From: Chryseobacterium ginsenosidimutans
GTDB lineage: Bacteria > Bacteroidota > Bacteroidia > Flavobacteriales > Weeksellaceae
Length of the DNA: 64,000 nt
Assembly: GCF_024807225.1 (NCBI RefSeq)
Contig: NZ_JANUCO010000001.1
Coordinates: 3,968,001-4,032,000, forward strand
Reading direction: 5' to 3'
The notes under the pieces were generated by a model. It worked only from the letters and a program-made list of their open reading frames with translations. It did no database searches and had not been told where the DNA came from. This document shows, piece by piece, positions 18,467 through 27,577 of this stretch (the first letter of the stretch is position 1; each line of letters begins with the position of its first letter). A program made the position numbers and the translations under genes.

Positions 18467-18474
18467 TATTTTTG
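18467..18474 (+). promoter_or_regulatory. Candidate -7 promoter box (TATTTTTG)
   Basis: Exact match to the Bacteroidota sigma-A -7 consensus TAnnTTTG, about 15 bp upstream of a long hairpin and with no coding gene behind it. No clear -33 TTTG at the expected distance. Confidence 0.4.
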
Positions 18475-18488
18475 TAGTTCAGACATTA

Positions 18489-18541
18489 TTAGAAATTGCC
18501 AACGGAAGAGAAAAATCACTCCGTTTCACAGCAATTTCTAA
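18489..18541 (+). ncRNA. Long intergenic hairpin, possible 5' domain of a non-coding RNA
   Basis: Perfect 11-bp stem TTAGAAATTGC (18489-18499) with GCAATTTCTAA (18531-18541), an inner stem ACGGA/TCCGT (18502-18506, 18520-18524) and asymmetric internal loops. It starts shortly after a TAnnTTTG box. No poly-T tail follows, so it is not a simple terminator. The rest of the gap 18248-18466 and 18691-19078 shows no gene I can support. Confidence 0.4.
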
Positions 18542-18590
18542 ACTAAACTTGAGATTCTTATTGAATTAACACATTCTATTCATTAAAAAA

Positions 18591-18690
18591 GAGCCTTCTC
18601 CAATTATCGGAAGTGCAGGGATCTAAAAAAAAGCCAATAACTAACCCGCTGTTTGCGGAGGATCCCGAACACTACCTTTGAAGAAGGCTG
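18591..18690 (+). ncRNA. Structured RNA with a 6S-like fold (stem, bubble, inner hairpin)
   Basis: Outer stem AGCCTTCT (18592-18599) with AGAAGGCT (18682-18689), extended by CAA/TTG across one mismatch; then an internal bubble of about 14 nt on one side and 11 nt on the other; then GGGATC (18618-18623) with GATCCC (18661-18666); then an apical hairpin CCGC-TGTTT-GCGG (18646-18658). A long stem interrupted by a large bubble is the hallmark of 6S RNA, which mimics an open promoter. A flavobacterial 6S family (6S-Flavo) is known, but I cannot confirm membership by eye. Confidence 0.42.
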
Positions 18691-19078
18691 TGGAATTAGG
18701 ATGTGTCATCTATATAAATCCGGAGAAAAACTTCCGGACAAAGGATTCAGCATTGCTGTCCTTTTTATTACTATTTTCGTTCGTAGGGATGACATCAGTT
18801 ACGGAATTTTACAATTTCCTGTTACTGCTATTGGTCATCAATACGTATTTTTCAAAGAGCAAAACGAGAACAATTTCCAAAATTTTCTTCGTTATGGATA
18901 AACGTTTTTCTTAATGTATCAGATTAATATTTTGGATTTGGTTTGAACAATATTAATATTATATTTACCTATTCAAAAGCTTTTAGCTTATAAAATTCAC
19001 GAAATTTAAAAGAACAAAAACAATAAACAATTAAAAATCAACAATATATAAAAACACCATTTTGAAGATATTCTTTTT

Positions 19079-20692
19079 GTGATTGAGAAGAAACCACATA
19101 AAAACATTCTTTTGAAAAAAGAAACATTGACAAAAAACATCCAAATATTGCTCATCCTTCTGTTTTCGGTTTTCCTGAAAGCACAATCTGGTCCCGATTT
19201 TAATATTTTGGCGGATAAAGCTTTTCAAAAATTATATCAAAATCCGGACGACTGCATCACTTATTCTCTAAGTATTTTAAACAGTGACCAGAATATTGAG
19301 CATAAAATAATCTTAAGAAATATCATTTCTCAGGCTTATGCTATGAAAGGCGATTATCTGCAGTCTGTAAATATTGCGAGCCAGAGAGAAGAATTTCAAG
19401 AGAAGAAAAATCTATCTTATTTTATGCAGGTTTTTGGGGATTATAATCTCGCAGATCAGTATCAAAACCTTGATCTTTACAGACAGTCTCAAAAAATTAT
19501 TTTCGATCTTTTATCCGAAGATAAATTGGTAAGAAGTGATAATAAGATAATGAGAATCTTAATTGCAAAACTTTATCAGCTTCAGGCTCTTAATTTGGGG
19601 ATCAACAGAAATCCGGCTTCAGCTCTGGAAAACTTAAAGAAAAGTGATCAATATATTGATTATCATAATGAAGAAAATAAAATCACAAGCCTTGAAAATA
19701 AGATTTTCCGTTCTTCTTATCTGATGCAGCAAAGCAAACCGGAAGAAGCAAAAAAAATTCTCTCCGGTGTCATTTTAAGTATTGAAAAACAGAATGACAA
19801 TCCTTTTTTATCTGCTTTAGCCTATGAAAATCTTTCAAGATATTATTTTGTAAAAGGGGATTACAATTCGGCAATTAATGAGCTTGAAAAAGGACTTTCA
19901 GAAATAGAAAACCTTTCTTATAATCCTTTGAAATACAGAATTTATGCCTCTTTATCTAAAAATTATTTAGCGCTTCACAACAACGAAAAATACCATCAAT
20001 ATAACAAACTTTATGTAGATTCCAGAGCACAAATAGATGTAAGTACAAAAGAAGCAATACGATATATTGTAAAACTTGTTGAAAATTCGCAAAATAAAAG
20101 CCTTGAATTTCAAAAACAAAATCAATCAAGCCGTTTCTGGATTCTTGCTTCTATTTTTTTATTGATTATCGTCAGTTTATTTATCTATTTTTTAGCCTTA
20201 AAAAGTAAGAATAAAGATTTAAAAAAGCAGTTTGAATTCTTTGAAAAACAGAAGAAAAAAGAAAAATCAATTCAGATTCAGGCTGATGTTCCGAAAGAAG
20301 ACGAAATTCTCAACGTAAATAAAGTTTCTAAAGAAAAAGAAGACGAAATTCTACAAAAACTAGAAGAATGGGAAGAAACTGATGAATATTTAAGCAAAAA
20401 TATGTCACTTTCTATGCTTTCTGCACAAATAGGAGTAAATACAAAATACCTTTCTGAGGTCATTAATAATACGAAAGGAAAAAATTTCAACGGATATATT
20501 AATGAATTGAGAATCAACCACATTGCTCATTTATTAAAAACAGAACCTACTTATCTAAATTATAAGGTAAGTTATCTTGCAGAATATTCGGGATTCTCTT
20601 CTCACAGCGCGTTTACAACGATTTTCAAATCTGTGACAGGAATGTCTCCAAACGTATATATTCAAGAAATAAGTAAAAGCAGAACATCATGA
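19079..20692 (+). CDS. TPR-sensor AraC-family transcriptional regulator, membrane-spanning
   Basis: Order of parts: N-terminal leader (QILLILLFSVFLKAQ), a helical TPR region (about residues 40-340), one transmembrane helix at about 351-373 (FWILASIFLLIIVSLFIYF), a charged coiled-coil linker, and a C-terminal AraC HTH pair (about 435-535: LSAQIGVNTKYLSEVINN and VSYLAEYSGFSSHSAFTTIF). The TPR part is therefore outside the cytoplasm and the DNA-binding part inside, a one-component transmembrane regulator type common in Bacteroidota. The start is uncertain: GTG 19079, or one of the TTG codons just before the leader. It overlaps the next gene by 4 bp. Confidence 0.85.
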   Translation: MIEKKPHKNILLKKETLTKNIQILLILLFSVFLKAQSGPDFNILADKAFQKLYQNPDDCITYSLSILNSDQNIEHKIILRNIISQAYAMKGDYLQSVNIASQREEFQEKKNLSYFMQVFGDYNLADQYQNLDLYRQSQKIIFDLLSEDKLVRSDNKIMRILIAKLYQLQALNLGINRNPASALENLKKSDQYIDYHNEENKITSLENKIFRSSYLMQQSKPEEAKKILSGVILSIEKQNDNPFLSALAYENLSRYYFVKGDYNSAINELEKGLSEIENLSYNPLKYRIYASLSKNYLALHNNEKYHQYNKLYVDSRAQIDVSTKEAIRYIVKLVENSQNKSLEFQKQNQSSRFWILASIFLLIIVSLFIYFLALKSKNKDLKKQFEFFEKQKKKEKSIQIQADVPKEDEILNVNKVSKEKEDEILQKLEEWEETDEYLSKNMSLSMLSAQIGVNTKYLSEVINNTKGKNFNGYINELRINHIAHLLKTEPTYLNYKVSYLAEYSGFSSHSAFTTIFKSVTGMSPNVYIQEISKSRTS

Positions 20693-21816
20693 AATTAGTG
20701 TTAAAATTTATTTCGGTTGTATTTTTGATCTGTCAAATCACGGTTTTTGCACAGAAAACTTCTGATTCTGTTCTTTTGGAAAAAGCGGATCTTGAAATTT
20801 ATGACAATCCCGATAATGCGATACGTATCGTTAAAAATCTGCTTAAAAAAGAGAAAGACATCAGCAAATCTATTTCGCTTTACATGCTTCTTTCTACCGC
20901 GAATATTGCAAAAAGAGATTTTAATGAATCGCTTAAATATATTTTAAAAGCTAAAGAATTAGGAGCAAAAACGAACGATTTGAAAATCCAGACAAGAGTT
21001 TTAATTTCTGTTGCGATACAATATCAGCAGATGGAATTATTCAGTAAAAGTCTGGAAACATTGGACGAAGCAGACGAATATCTCGCAAAAATTCCGGATG
21101 ATTCTTACGAAAAAAATAGTGAAACCGCCAGAAGCTACGCTATTCGAGGGATGATCTACAAAAGCCAGTCGAATTCTGAAATTGCTCTCGAAAAGTTCTT
21201 AAAATCTATTGAAAGCTTTAAAAAAATAAATTCTCCAAAAACGTATGCCAATATGAGTATTGTTTTCTACAATATTGGTCATTGTTATCTTAATCTTAAT
21301 CAAATCGATAAAGCCGAACAGGCATTTTTGGAATCTGCTAAATATGCTCAAAATAATCATGCAAAAAGTCTGGAAGCCTTCGCTTTGAAAGGAATGGCAG
21401 AAGTTTACAAACAAAAGCAGCAACATCAGACTGCTCTTGATTTCTTAATGAAAGCTGAAAATCTGTGTAAAAACACGAACGACTTGGTTCTTAATGAAGG
21501 GATTTTTAAAGAAATGGCGGATAATTATCTGGCGCTGGGAAATCAAAATCAATATCAGATTTACAATAAAAAGTATTTTGAAATGCGCTTCAAAAGAGAG
21601 CAAAACGAACTGAACTCCATTAACCAAGCCATTGATAACCATAATAAGGAAACTTTAATAAAAAGTGAAGAACTTACCACTCAATTTAAATATTGCCTTG
21701 CTTCTGTGATTGGTCTTGGAACGTTGATTATTGTGTTGCTTCTCACATTTATTTTTAAATTCAGAAGACAGAACAAAAAGTATCATAAAGAAATTCAACG
21801 GTTGATAAGATCTTAA
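20689..21816 (+). CDS. Membrane TPR protein, AraC-less partner of the upstream regulator
   Basis: 375 residues: signal peptide (ends ITVFAQ), TPR helices (for example YNIGHCYLNLNQIDKAEQAF), then a transmembrane helix near the C-terminus (CLASVIGLGTLIIVLLLTFI) and a short basic tail. It resembles the sensor half of the preceding regulator, down to QNQYQIYNKKY versus NNEKYHQYNKLY, but ends where the DNA-binding part would begin. Start and previous stop overlap as ATGA, so translation is coupled. A hetero-dimer or antagonist role is an inference. Confidence 0.8.
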   Translation: MKLVLKFISVVFLICQITVFAQKTSDSVLLEKADLEIYDNPDNAIRIVKNLLKKEKDISKSISLYMLLSTANIAKRDFNESLKYILKAKELGAKTNDLKIQTRVLISVAIQYQQMELFSKSLETLDEADEYLAKIPDDSYEKNSETARSYAIRGMIYKSQSNSEIALEKFLKSIESFKKINSPKTYANMSIVFYNIGHCYLNLNQIDKAEQAFLESAKYAQNNHAKSLEAFALKGMAEVYKQKQQHQTALDFLMKAENLCKNTNDLVLNEGIFKEMADNYLALGNQNQYQIYNKKYFEMRFKREQNELNSINQAIDNHNKETLIKSEELTTQFKYCLASVIGLGTLIIVLLLTFIFKFRRQNKKYHKEIQRLIRS

Positions 21817-21849
21817 TTTTTATCGTTTTATTTAAAATTTAAAGCAATA

Positions 21850-21882
21850 AAAAATCCTTAACCGAAACAGCTAAGGATTTTT
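21850..21882. terminator. Bidirectional terminator
   Basis: 11-bp stem AAAAATCCTTA / TAAGGATTTTT around an 11-nt loop, A-rich before and T-rich after, between convergent genes. Confidence 0.8.
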
Positions 21883-21903
21883 AAGTTTTATATAATTTCA
21901 AAA

Positions 21904-23550
21904 TTATTTTCCAATAACTTCAGTAATCGGGTTTCCGACATTTCCGCTTGGAAACTGAATTTTTAATAACGAAGAAACAGTCGGTGCAATATCTGTCATA
22001 TTGTATGCCTTATTGCTTTCTCCATGCTGAATTCCCCATCCCATAAAAATCAACGGAATGTGCGAATCATAAGAATTCCAAACGCTGTGCGTAGTTCCTG
22101 TTTTTGAATATGGAGGAAGCATAGAGTCGTGAGAAATCAATTGAATATCGCCACTTCTCTGTCTGTTGATCCCGTTGATAATTCTTTGTTTAATAGGTTC
22201 CGGAATAGTAGATTCCTGTACTTTTTCTACAGAAACAGCATATAAAACCGTAGAATCTTTTTCTAATTCTTTAATGGTAAAATTTCTGATATCATCCAAT
22301 TCCAGCTTATTATCTCTCATTAATTTTCTGTCGAAATAAACCTGATAATTTTCCACCGAATTGATTAGTTTATCAACCCCGAATTTATCTTTTAATTTTT
22401 GATTGATATCTTTTTCCATTCCTTCTCCGAAGAAACCTGTGGTTATTTTATGTTCCTGTAAAAAGCCTACAGAATGCGCTCCACCGTGGTCTGCAGAAAG
22501 GAAAACCGTGTACTGCCCTTTTCCGACTTTCGTATCCAGATAATTGAAAAACTGAGCTAAATCCTGGTCTAATCTTAAATAAACATCTTCCACTTCAATA
22601 GAATTAGGACCGAATTTGTGACCTGCATAATCTGTTGAAGCTAAGTTAATAGCCAACATATCCACAACATCATCACTTCCTAATTTTTCTCCTTCTACAG
22701 CGGCTTCAGCCAACTTTAAAGTTAACGTATTTCCGAAAGGTGTATAACGAATATTATCTTTTTTCGCCTGATAATCAGCCGGTAAATTACTGTAAGGGAA
22801 AGTCGGCGTTTTTGAACTTCCCAACAAACCTTCCCAAGAAGAATTATCCGGTGAACTTTCTGTGTACTGATTGATCGGAAGCAAAGTATTCCAACCGTTT
22901 GCCACCAATTTATCCGGTAAATTCTGGGAGTTGAAAGATTTTACCCATTGAGGAAGATCATTCATATACCAAGAACTTGTAATAAAATCTCCTGAAGAAT
23001 CATCAAACCAAAAAGCTCCGTTCGGATTGTGACCCGCCGGAAGAATAGAAGCGCGGTCTTTCAAGGAAACACCGATTACTTTCCCCTGAAAATTGGTTGC
23101 CAATCTTAATTCATCAGAAATAGTGGTCGACCAAAGATTTTTCGGAGAATGACTTCCCACTTTTGCATTGGTCGTTCCTACCGGTTTTACGCTTTCGTCT
23201 GTTGTACAATATACATTTTGTCCTGTTTCCTTATCTGTCCAGTCATTTCCTGCAATCCCATGAATCGCCGGAACAGAACCTGTATAAATACAAGTATGCC
23301 CCAAAGCTGTAATCGTGGGAACATAAGGAATATGAACGTTATTTAAAGAATATCCTGTATTCAAAAGTCTTTTGAAACCATCATTGCCGTATTTGCTGTA
23401 AAAACGGTACAAATAATCCCACCTCATCTGATCTACCACCAAACCTACAACGAGTTTTGGTCTTTCTAACTGAGAATTTTTGTTCTTCTGCGCATTGATT
23501 GTAAGTACGGACAAGAAAGTAGCCGTCGCAATCGAAATTTTCCTAAGCAT
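21904..23550 (-). CDS. pafA: PafA-type alkaline phosphatase
   Basis: Periplasmic phosphomonoesterase of the nucleotide pyrophosphatase/phosphodiesterase branch of the alkaline phosphatase superfamily, first described in a close relative (Elizabethkingia). 548 residues with signal peptide (ends TINAQ). Metal site: VVGLVVDQMRWDYL (Asp), nucleophile Thr in VPTITALGHT, STDYAGHKFGP and LSADHGGAHS ligands. The PafA-specific Lys and Arg that bind phosphate are visible in GVSLKDRASIL. It supplies phosphate from organic esters and works without phosphate-starvation induction in the relative studied. Confidence 0.92.
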   Translation of the reverse strand: MLRKISIATATFLSVLTINAQKNKNSQLERPKLVVGLVVDQMRWDYLYRFYSKYGNDGFKRLLNTGYSLNNVHIPYVPTITALGHTCIYTGSVPAIHGIAGNDWTDKETGQNVYCTTDESVKPVGTTNAKVGSHSPKNLWSTTISDELRLATNFQGKVIGVSLKDRASILPAGHNPNGAFWFDDSSGDFITSSWYMNDLPQWVKSFNSQNLPDKLVANGWNTLLPINQYTESSPDNSSWEGLLGSSKTPTFPYSNLPADYQAKKDNIRYTPFGNTLTLKLAEAAVEGEKLGSDDVVDMLAINLASTDYAGHKFGPNSIEVEDVYLRLDQDLAQFFNYLDTKVGKGQYTVFLSADHGGAHSVGFLQEHKITTGFFGEGMEKDINQKLKDKFGVDKLINSVENYQVYFDRKLMRDNKLELDDIRNFTIKELEKDSTVLYAVSVEKVQESTIPEPIKQRIINGINRQRSGDIQLISHDSMLPPYSKTGTTHSVWNSYDSHIPLIFMGWGIQHGESNKAYNMTDIAPTVSSLLKIQFPSGNVGNPITEVIGK

Positions 23551-23670
23551 TCAGTAAAAATTTTTGTTGACGACAAATTTACATGTTTTGAAAATTTTGG
23601 TATGTGAAATTTTAATTAATTTCGACCTTGTATATATTTATTTACAAACCCATTAAACTAATAAAAAAAT

Positions 23671-23805
23671 TTAACCACAAAAGATACAGATCTATTATTA
23701 ATCAATTAAAATTCTGCTCATTATGAAAGTAAAAACTCATAAAAGAATAAAATCTTTGATTCTTTTAAAACTAATGTGTTAACCTTTTGTATTTTTTGTG
23801 ATTAA
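23671..23805. repeat. Inverted-repeat element, TTAACCACAAAAGA family (copy 1)
   Basis: TTAACCACAAAAGATACA at the left end and its imperfect reverse complement TGTATTTTTTGTGATTAA at the right (23788-23805), enclosing AATCTTTGATTCTTTTAA. A smaller perfect relative lies at 41379-41435. It fills most of the spacer between pafA and the next gene. Confidence 0.6.
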
Positions 23806-23939
23806 CTGATTGTTAACAATTTGTTTAAAGACGAAACTTTTACACACATTTTATAAATTCATCCCCTTTTTAAAAATGATTTATTTAAATTTGGGGAAAC
23901 ACAACAATGTTCTTAATGTTCCCAAAAAACACTTTATTC

Positions 23940-24266
23940 ATGAAACTCATCAGACCTTTTTTATTATTCATTTCAATTATATTGTTTGGATGGTTATTTA
24001 TGAGCAACATCAACCTCATTAATGTTGCCAAAACGCTGAACGACGCAGAAATCAATTCGGAGATCACAAAAGTAAACGATTTTACTAATATAGATCAGCT
24101 CAAAAAATTTACCATTGAAAAGATCAATTACATGGAAGTTATCCGCGAAAGATTTTCAGAAAATGCGTTGGTAAGAGTTGCCGTTATTTCGGTTTTGGTG
24201 CTGTTACAAATTGTTCTTTACTCTACAAAAGGGAATTCCTTTAATTCTAAAACAATAGATTTTTAA
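23940..24266 (+). CDS. Small membrane protein of unknown function
   Basis: From the ATG at 23940, 108 residues: a first transmembrane helix (LIRPFLLFISIILFGWLFM), a 50-residue polar loop with NDAEINSEITKVNDFTNIDQL, and a second transmembrane helix (VRVAVISVLVLLQIVLY). An upstream in-frame ATG at 23907 would only extend it. No family recognised. The next gene begins 3 bp after its stop, so the two are co-transcribed. Confidence 0.6.
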   Translation: MKLIRPFLLFISIILFGWLFMSNINLINVAKTLNDAEINSEITKVNDFTNIDQLKKFTIEKINYMEVIRERFSENALVRVAVISVLVLLQIVLYSTKGNSFNSKTIDF

Positions 24267-24269
24267 TCT

Positions 24270-24809
24270 ATGGAAATCAAAAAACTAGAAAAACTAACTG
24301 AAAATCCGACACTCAGTTGGGGATTCAACGGCTATAAAACTGATAAAATATTCGTTGTTTCTGCTATTGAGGTTTCCAATACATTTGAATTTAGTATAAG
24401 AGAAAAAAATCAATCGTACACAAAAATTTGGGAAACAAATTCCGCTGATATTGATGATTTAAATAAAATTATTGAACAAAATCATTCTTTCGGCGCTTTT
24501 CATGAAGGTAAAATCGTCGGCTGGATTATCTGTGATTTCAGAGCATGGAATAACAGTCTTTTCATTGAAAATATCTTGATCAGCGAAGAATTCAGAGGGC
24601 AAAATATCGGAAGATTATTAATAAAAGCGGTTAATCGGGAAGCAAGAGAATTGCAATGCCGAATGGTCGAGCTTGAAACGCAAAATACCAATTATCCGGC
24701 GATACAATTCTACAAGAAAGCAGGTTTTGCCATTACAGGAATCAATACAAAACTGTACAAAGACTCTACAGAAACAGCTGTATTCATGAGTTTTGATGTG
24801 ATGAGTTGA
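24270..24809 (+). CDS. GNAT acetyltransferase resembling streptothricin acetyltransferases (SatA)
   Basis: 179 residues. The C-terminal block FIENILISEEFRGQNIGRLL (acetyl-CoA loop R-G-Q-N-I-G), VELETQNTNYPAIQFYKKAGF and TKLYKDSTETAVFMSF follows the order and wording of SatA-type streptothricin/nourseothricin acetyltransferases (LETQ.NN..A..FY..GF, then LY). This is a by-eye similarity: the drug specificity is not established and many GNATs of unknown substrate share it. Confidence 0.72.
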   Translation: MEIKKLEKLTENPTLSWGFNGYKTDKIFVVSAIEVSNTFEFSIREKNQSYTKIWETNSADIDDLNKIIEQNHSFGAFHEGKIVGWIICDFRAWNNSLFIENILISEEFRGQNIGRLLIKAVNREARELQCRMVELETQNTNYPAIQFYKKAGFAITGINTKLYKDSTETAVFMSFDVMS

Positions 24810-24885
24810 AAATAATTCTCTCATCGATGATAATAAATATTTTTAATTAATAGATAAATATTATATTTATAAATTACTTATTATC

Positions 24886-26604
24886 ATGAAAAAAGCCACA
24901 TTTATTTTATTCTTTTGTCTATTTCAGCAATTTATTTTCGCTCAGAAATATCAATACAATGATTTCATGAAAACATGGAATTTTATTAAATATTATCATC
25001 CCGATGTCGCAAGCGGAAAAATTGATGCCGACAGTTTGTTTTTAACTACTCTTAAAAATATCAGTTCAAAAGATGATTTTAATTCCGTAATAGGGAAATT
25101 ATCACAAAATTTAAATAAAAACTTTAAAAATCAGGCTCCTACAGAGACTTCAAAAGATGTTCTGACAAAAAATCAGAATTTCGACTGGTTTCAGAAAAAC
25201 GGAAAAATAAATTCCGAAAACAAATCTTTTTTGAATTCTATTTATAATCATCGATACAATTTTGAACTTTTAAAAGAAGGAAAATCGGTAAGTGATGAAA
25301 AAAAATATTCGCTTCCGAAAAATGAGAACCTTTCGTCTGAATACCGTTTGCTGACATTGGCGAAAATCCAGGGAACTGTCGATTATCTTTTTCCACACAA
25401 ATACATTATGGATAAAGGTTTTGACGAATATTTTAAAAATGTTTTAGATGAAAATTCAAAAATAACGTCAAGAAAAGATTTTGAAATTGTATTGGCAAAA
25501 TTGGTTTCAAAATTTAAAGACAGTCATTCATTCAGTTTTTACAAACAGTTGAATTATAAGAAAGATATTTTTCACGGCAATTATCTTGCGCCATTTGATT
25601 TTCAGATTGTTGACGATCATATTTTGGTAACAAAACTTATTTTTCCGGAAATCTGTTCAAAAGATCAGATCAATGTTGGAGACAGAATTACTTCCATTAA
25701 TAGAAAAACGATTCCTCAAATCCTCAAAGAAAAAGGAGAATTGTTATCGACTTCCAATACTGAAAAACTGGTGTACATGCTTTCAAAATATGAAAATAAT
25801 CTGATCTGGACAGATGATCTTCAACAAAAGACTTTAGAAGTAAAATCAGCGAAAACCAATAAGAAATTTTCCACAAAAATTGATATGATTGACGCTTCAA
25901 ATAAGGAAAAATATGATTTGATCGTAACTTATTTACAGGAGAAAATCAAGAAAAGAGAAAATCGAAAAATTAATAATAATGATATTGCTTATTTTAAAAT
26001 CAATCACACCTACCAGTTTATTAATGAGCTGAGCGACGACAAAATAGATACAGTGATGGACAGTATTGTAAGCAATGCTGCACAAAAAAAGGCGATCGTT
26101 TTCGATATGAGAGCGTATCCCGATTGGGGCGGTTTTGTGAATCATTTTATCTACAAATACTTCTCTCCTACTGAAAATTATTTTTACAAATATTATGCTC
26201 CCAATCTTAAAAACATCGGTACGTTTGTGTATTTGGACGATTCGAGTCATTATTTTACTCAAATTAAAGATAAAAAAACGCATCAATATCAGGGGAAAGT
26301 TTTCATTCTCGTTAATCCCGAATCGCAAAGTGCAAGCGAATGGTACACGATGAGTCTTCAGAAAATTTTCCCGCAATCTTTAACAATCGGTCAGCAAACA
26401 GCCGGTGCAGACGGAGATTTGGTGAAAGTAAATCTTCCGGGAGATTATCTTTTGGAATTTACAGGAAACGGAATTTTTTATCCTGACAATTCCCAAACCC
26501 AACAAACAGGAGTCAGAATTAATGAATTGATTATATATACAGATCAGGATTTTCTTGAAGGTCGCGATCTCGAATTTGAAAGGGTTTTGAATTCTTTTAA
26601 ATAA
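24886..26604 (+). CDS. S41-family (tail-specific/C-terminal processing) peptidase, exported
   Basis: 572 residues with signal peptide (ends QFIFAQ), an N-terminal helical domain, a PDZ-like segment (DQINVGDRITSINRKTIPQIL, about residues 262-282) and a C-terminal S41 core: KAIVFDMRAYPDWGG, VFILVNPESQSASEWYTMSL with the candidate nucleophile Ser, and LTIGQQTAGADGDL. Bacteroidota hold many such proteins in the envelope; substrates are unknown. Confidence 0.85.
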   Translation: MKKATFILFFCLFQQFIFAQKYQYNDFMKTWNFIKYYHPDVASGKIDADSLFLTTLKNISSKDDFNSVIGKLSQNLNKNFKNQAPTETSKDVLTKNQNFDWFQKNGKINSENKSFLNSIYNHRYNFELLKEGKSVSDEKKYSLPKNENLSSEYRLLTLAKIQGTVDYLFPHKYIMDKGFDEYFKNVLDENSKITSRKDFEIVLAKLVSKFKDSHSFSFYKQLNYKKDIFHGNYLAPFDFQIVDDHILVTKLIFPEICSKDQINVGDRITSINRKTIPQILKEKGELLSTSNTEKLVYMLSKYENNLIWTDDLQQKTLEVKSAKTNKKFSTKIDMIDASNKEKYDLIVTYLQEKIKKRENRKINNNDIAYFKINHTYQFINELSDDKIDTVMDSIVSNAAQKKAIVFDMRAYPDWGGFVNHFIYKYFSPTENYFYKYYAPNLKNIGTFVYLDDSSHYFTQIKDKKTHQYQGKVFILVNPESQSASEWYTMSLQKIFPQSLTIGQQTAGADGDLVKVNLPGDYLLEFTGNGIFYPDNSQTQQTGVRINELIIYTDQDFLEGRDLEFERVLNSFK

Positions 26605-26632
26605 GATTTGAATTAACGATTTGTTGGTTCTT

Positions 26633-26763
26633 CGCAAAGGCGCAAGACACTTCGACAAACTCAGTGTGACAAAAGGTTTACACTATTCAACGAAATCAAT
26701 TTTATCGAAGATAAAATCTTTGCGCCTTAAAAACATCAAGTTTCAATTACTTGCGCCTTTGCG
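26633..26763. repeat. Dispersed element with 14-bp inverted ends (CGCAAAGGCGCAAG)
   Basis: CGCAAAGGCGCAAG (26633-26646) and CTTGCGCCTTTGCG (26750-26763) are perfect reverse complements; a third partial word CTTTGCGCCTTAA lies inside, next to a CTTCGACAAACTCAGTGTGACA stretch like the repeat at 32846. Non-coding. Confidence 0.65.
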
Positions 26764-26846
26764 TATTCCAACAAACCAAAATAGCCAAGCAAGCTAGATC
26801 ATAAAACTTTATCGACAAAAACTATGAAAGATATTTGAAATTTAAT

Positions 26847-26878
26847 TTTGTACTAATCGGTACAATTATATACCTTTG
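26847..26878 (+). promoter_or_regulatory. Promoter with embedded TetR operator (TTGTAC-N6-GTACAA)
   Basis: -33 TTTG at 26847-26850 and -7 TACCTTTG at 26871-26878 with a 20-bp spacer fit the Bacteroidota promoter consensus. The palindrome TTGTAC-TAATCG-GTACAA (26848-26865) lies between them. The same palindrome with another centre stands at 27578, so it is the likely binding site of the TetR protein encoded next. Confidence 0.72.
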
Positions 26879-26896
26879 TCTCATCAAAATAAAGAA

Positions 26897-27481
26897 ATGG
26901 CAGGAAGACCAAAAATATTCGACGAAAATCAGGCAATTGAAAAAGCGATTGAGGTTTTCAGAAACAAAGGCTACGACACAGCTTCTGCAGAAGAATTACT
27001 GAATGCCATGGGAATCGGAAAAGGAAGTTTTTATTTAGCTTTTAAAGGTGGAAAACAGGAATTGTATGTAAAATCTATTGAACAGTTTTCTGAAAGTTTT
27101 TATAAAAGATTGGCAGAAGGAATTGAAGAATCCGAAAACGGAATTGAATTCATCAAACAGTTTTTTTTAAGTCAGGCTTATTCTCCCGAAAATGAAAAAG
27201 AAAGAGGATGTTTTTTAGGAAATTCTTTGGTTCAGTTATCTGAAAAAGATGCAGAAATAAAGAAAATCTCAATAAAGATCGTAAAAAAATTACAAGAGCT
27301 TTTTGCAGAAATTATTGAAAAAGCACAGGAAAATAATCAAATCAAAAGCACAGAAAATCCAGAGATTTTGGCTTGGCATTTAACCAATTTATGGAACGGG
27401 ATTCATGTAACAAGACGCATGGAAAATTCTCCGGAAATCCTTAAAAGTATTATTGAATTGAATTTAAAATTACTGGAATAA
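26897..27481 (+). CDS. TetR/AcrR-family repressor
   Basis: The ATG at 26897 (MAGRPKIFDENQAIE) is preferred over an in-frame TTG at 26876. The N-terminal HTH is clear: AIEVFRNKGYDTASAEELLNAMGIGKGSFYLAFKGG. The C-terminal half (EERGCFLGNSLVQLSEKD.. region) resembles the TetR_C domain of regulators acting on SDR/aldo-keto operons. 194 residues. Its own promoter and that of the downstream SDR gene carry the same palindrome, so it probably represses both. Confidence 0.88.
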   Translation: MAGRPKIFDENQAIEKAIEVFRNKGYDTASAEELLNAMGIGKGSFYLAFKGGKQELYVKSIEQFSESFYKRLAEGIEESENGIEFIKQFFLSQAYSPENEKERGCFLGNSLVQLSEKDAEIKKISIKIVKKLQELFAEIIEKAQENNQIKSTENPEILAWHLTNLWNGIHVTRRMENSPEILKSIIELNLKLLE

Positions 27482-27577
27482 ACTGGTTGGGAGTTGGGTG
27501 ATGGAAGCTGGAAGTTAATTCCTGACCGTCTATTTACTGAAGTTATAACTTCCATGATTAAAAAATTTTCTCAAATT

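Noticed and set aside
18653..18914. Overlapping open frames of about 80 codons, one with a hydrophobic stretch
   Set aside because: They start at TTG or within the predicted RNA stem, lack a leader or family pattern, and two frames overlap; more likely chance.
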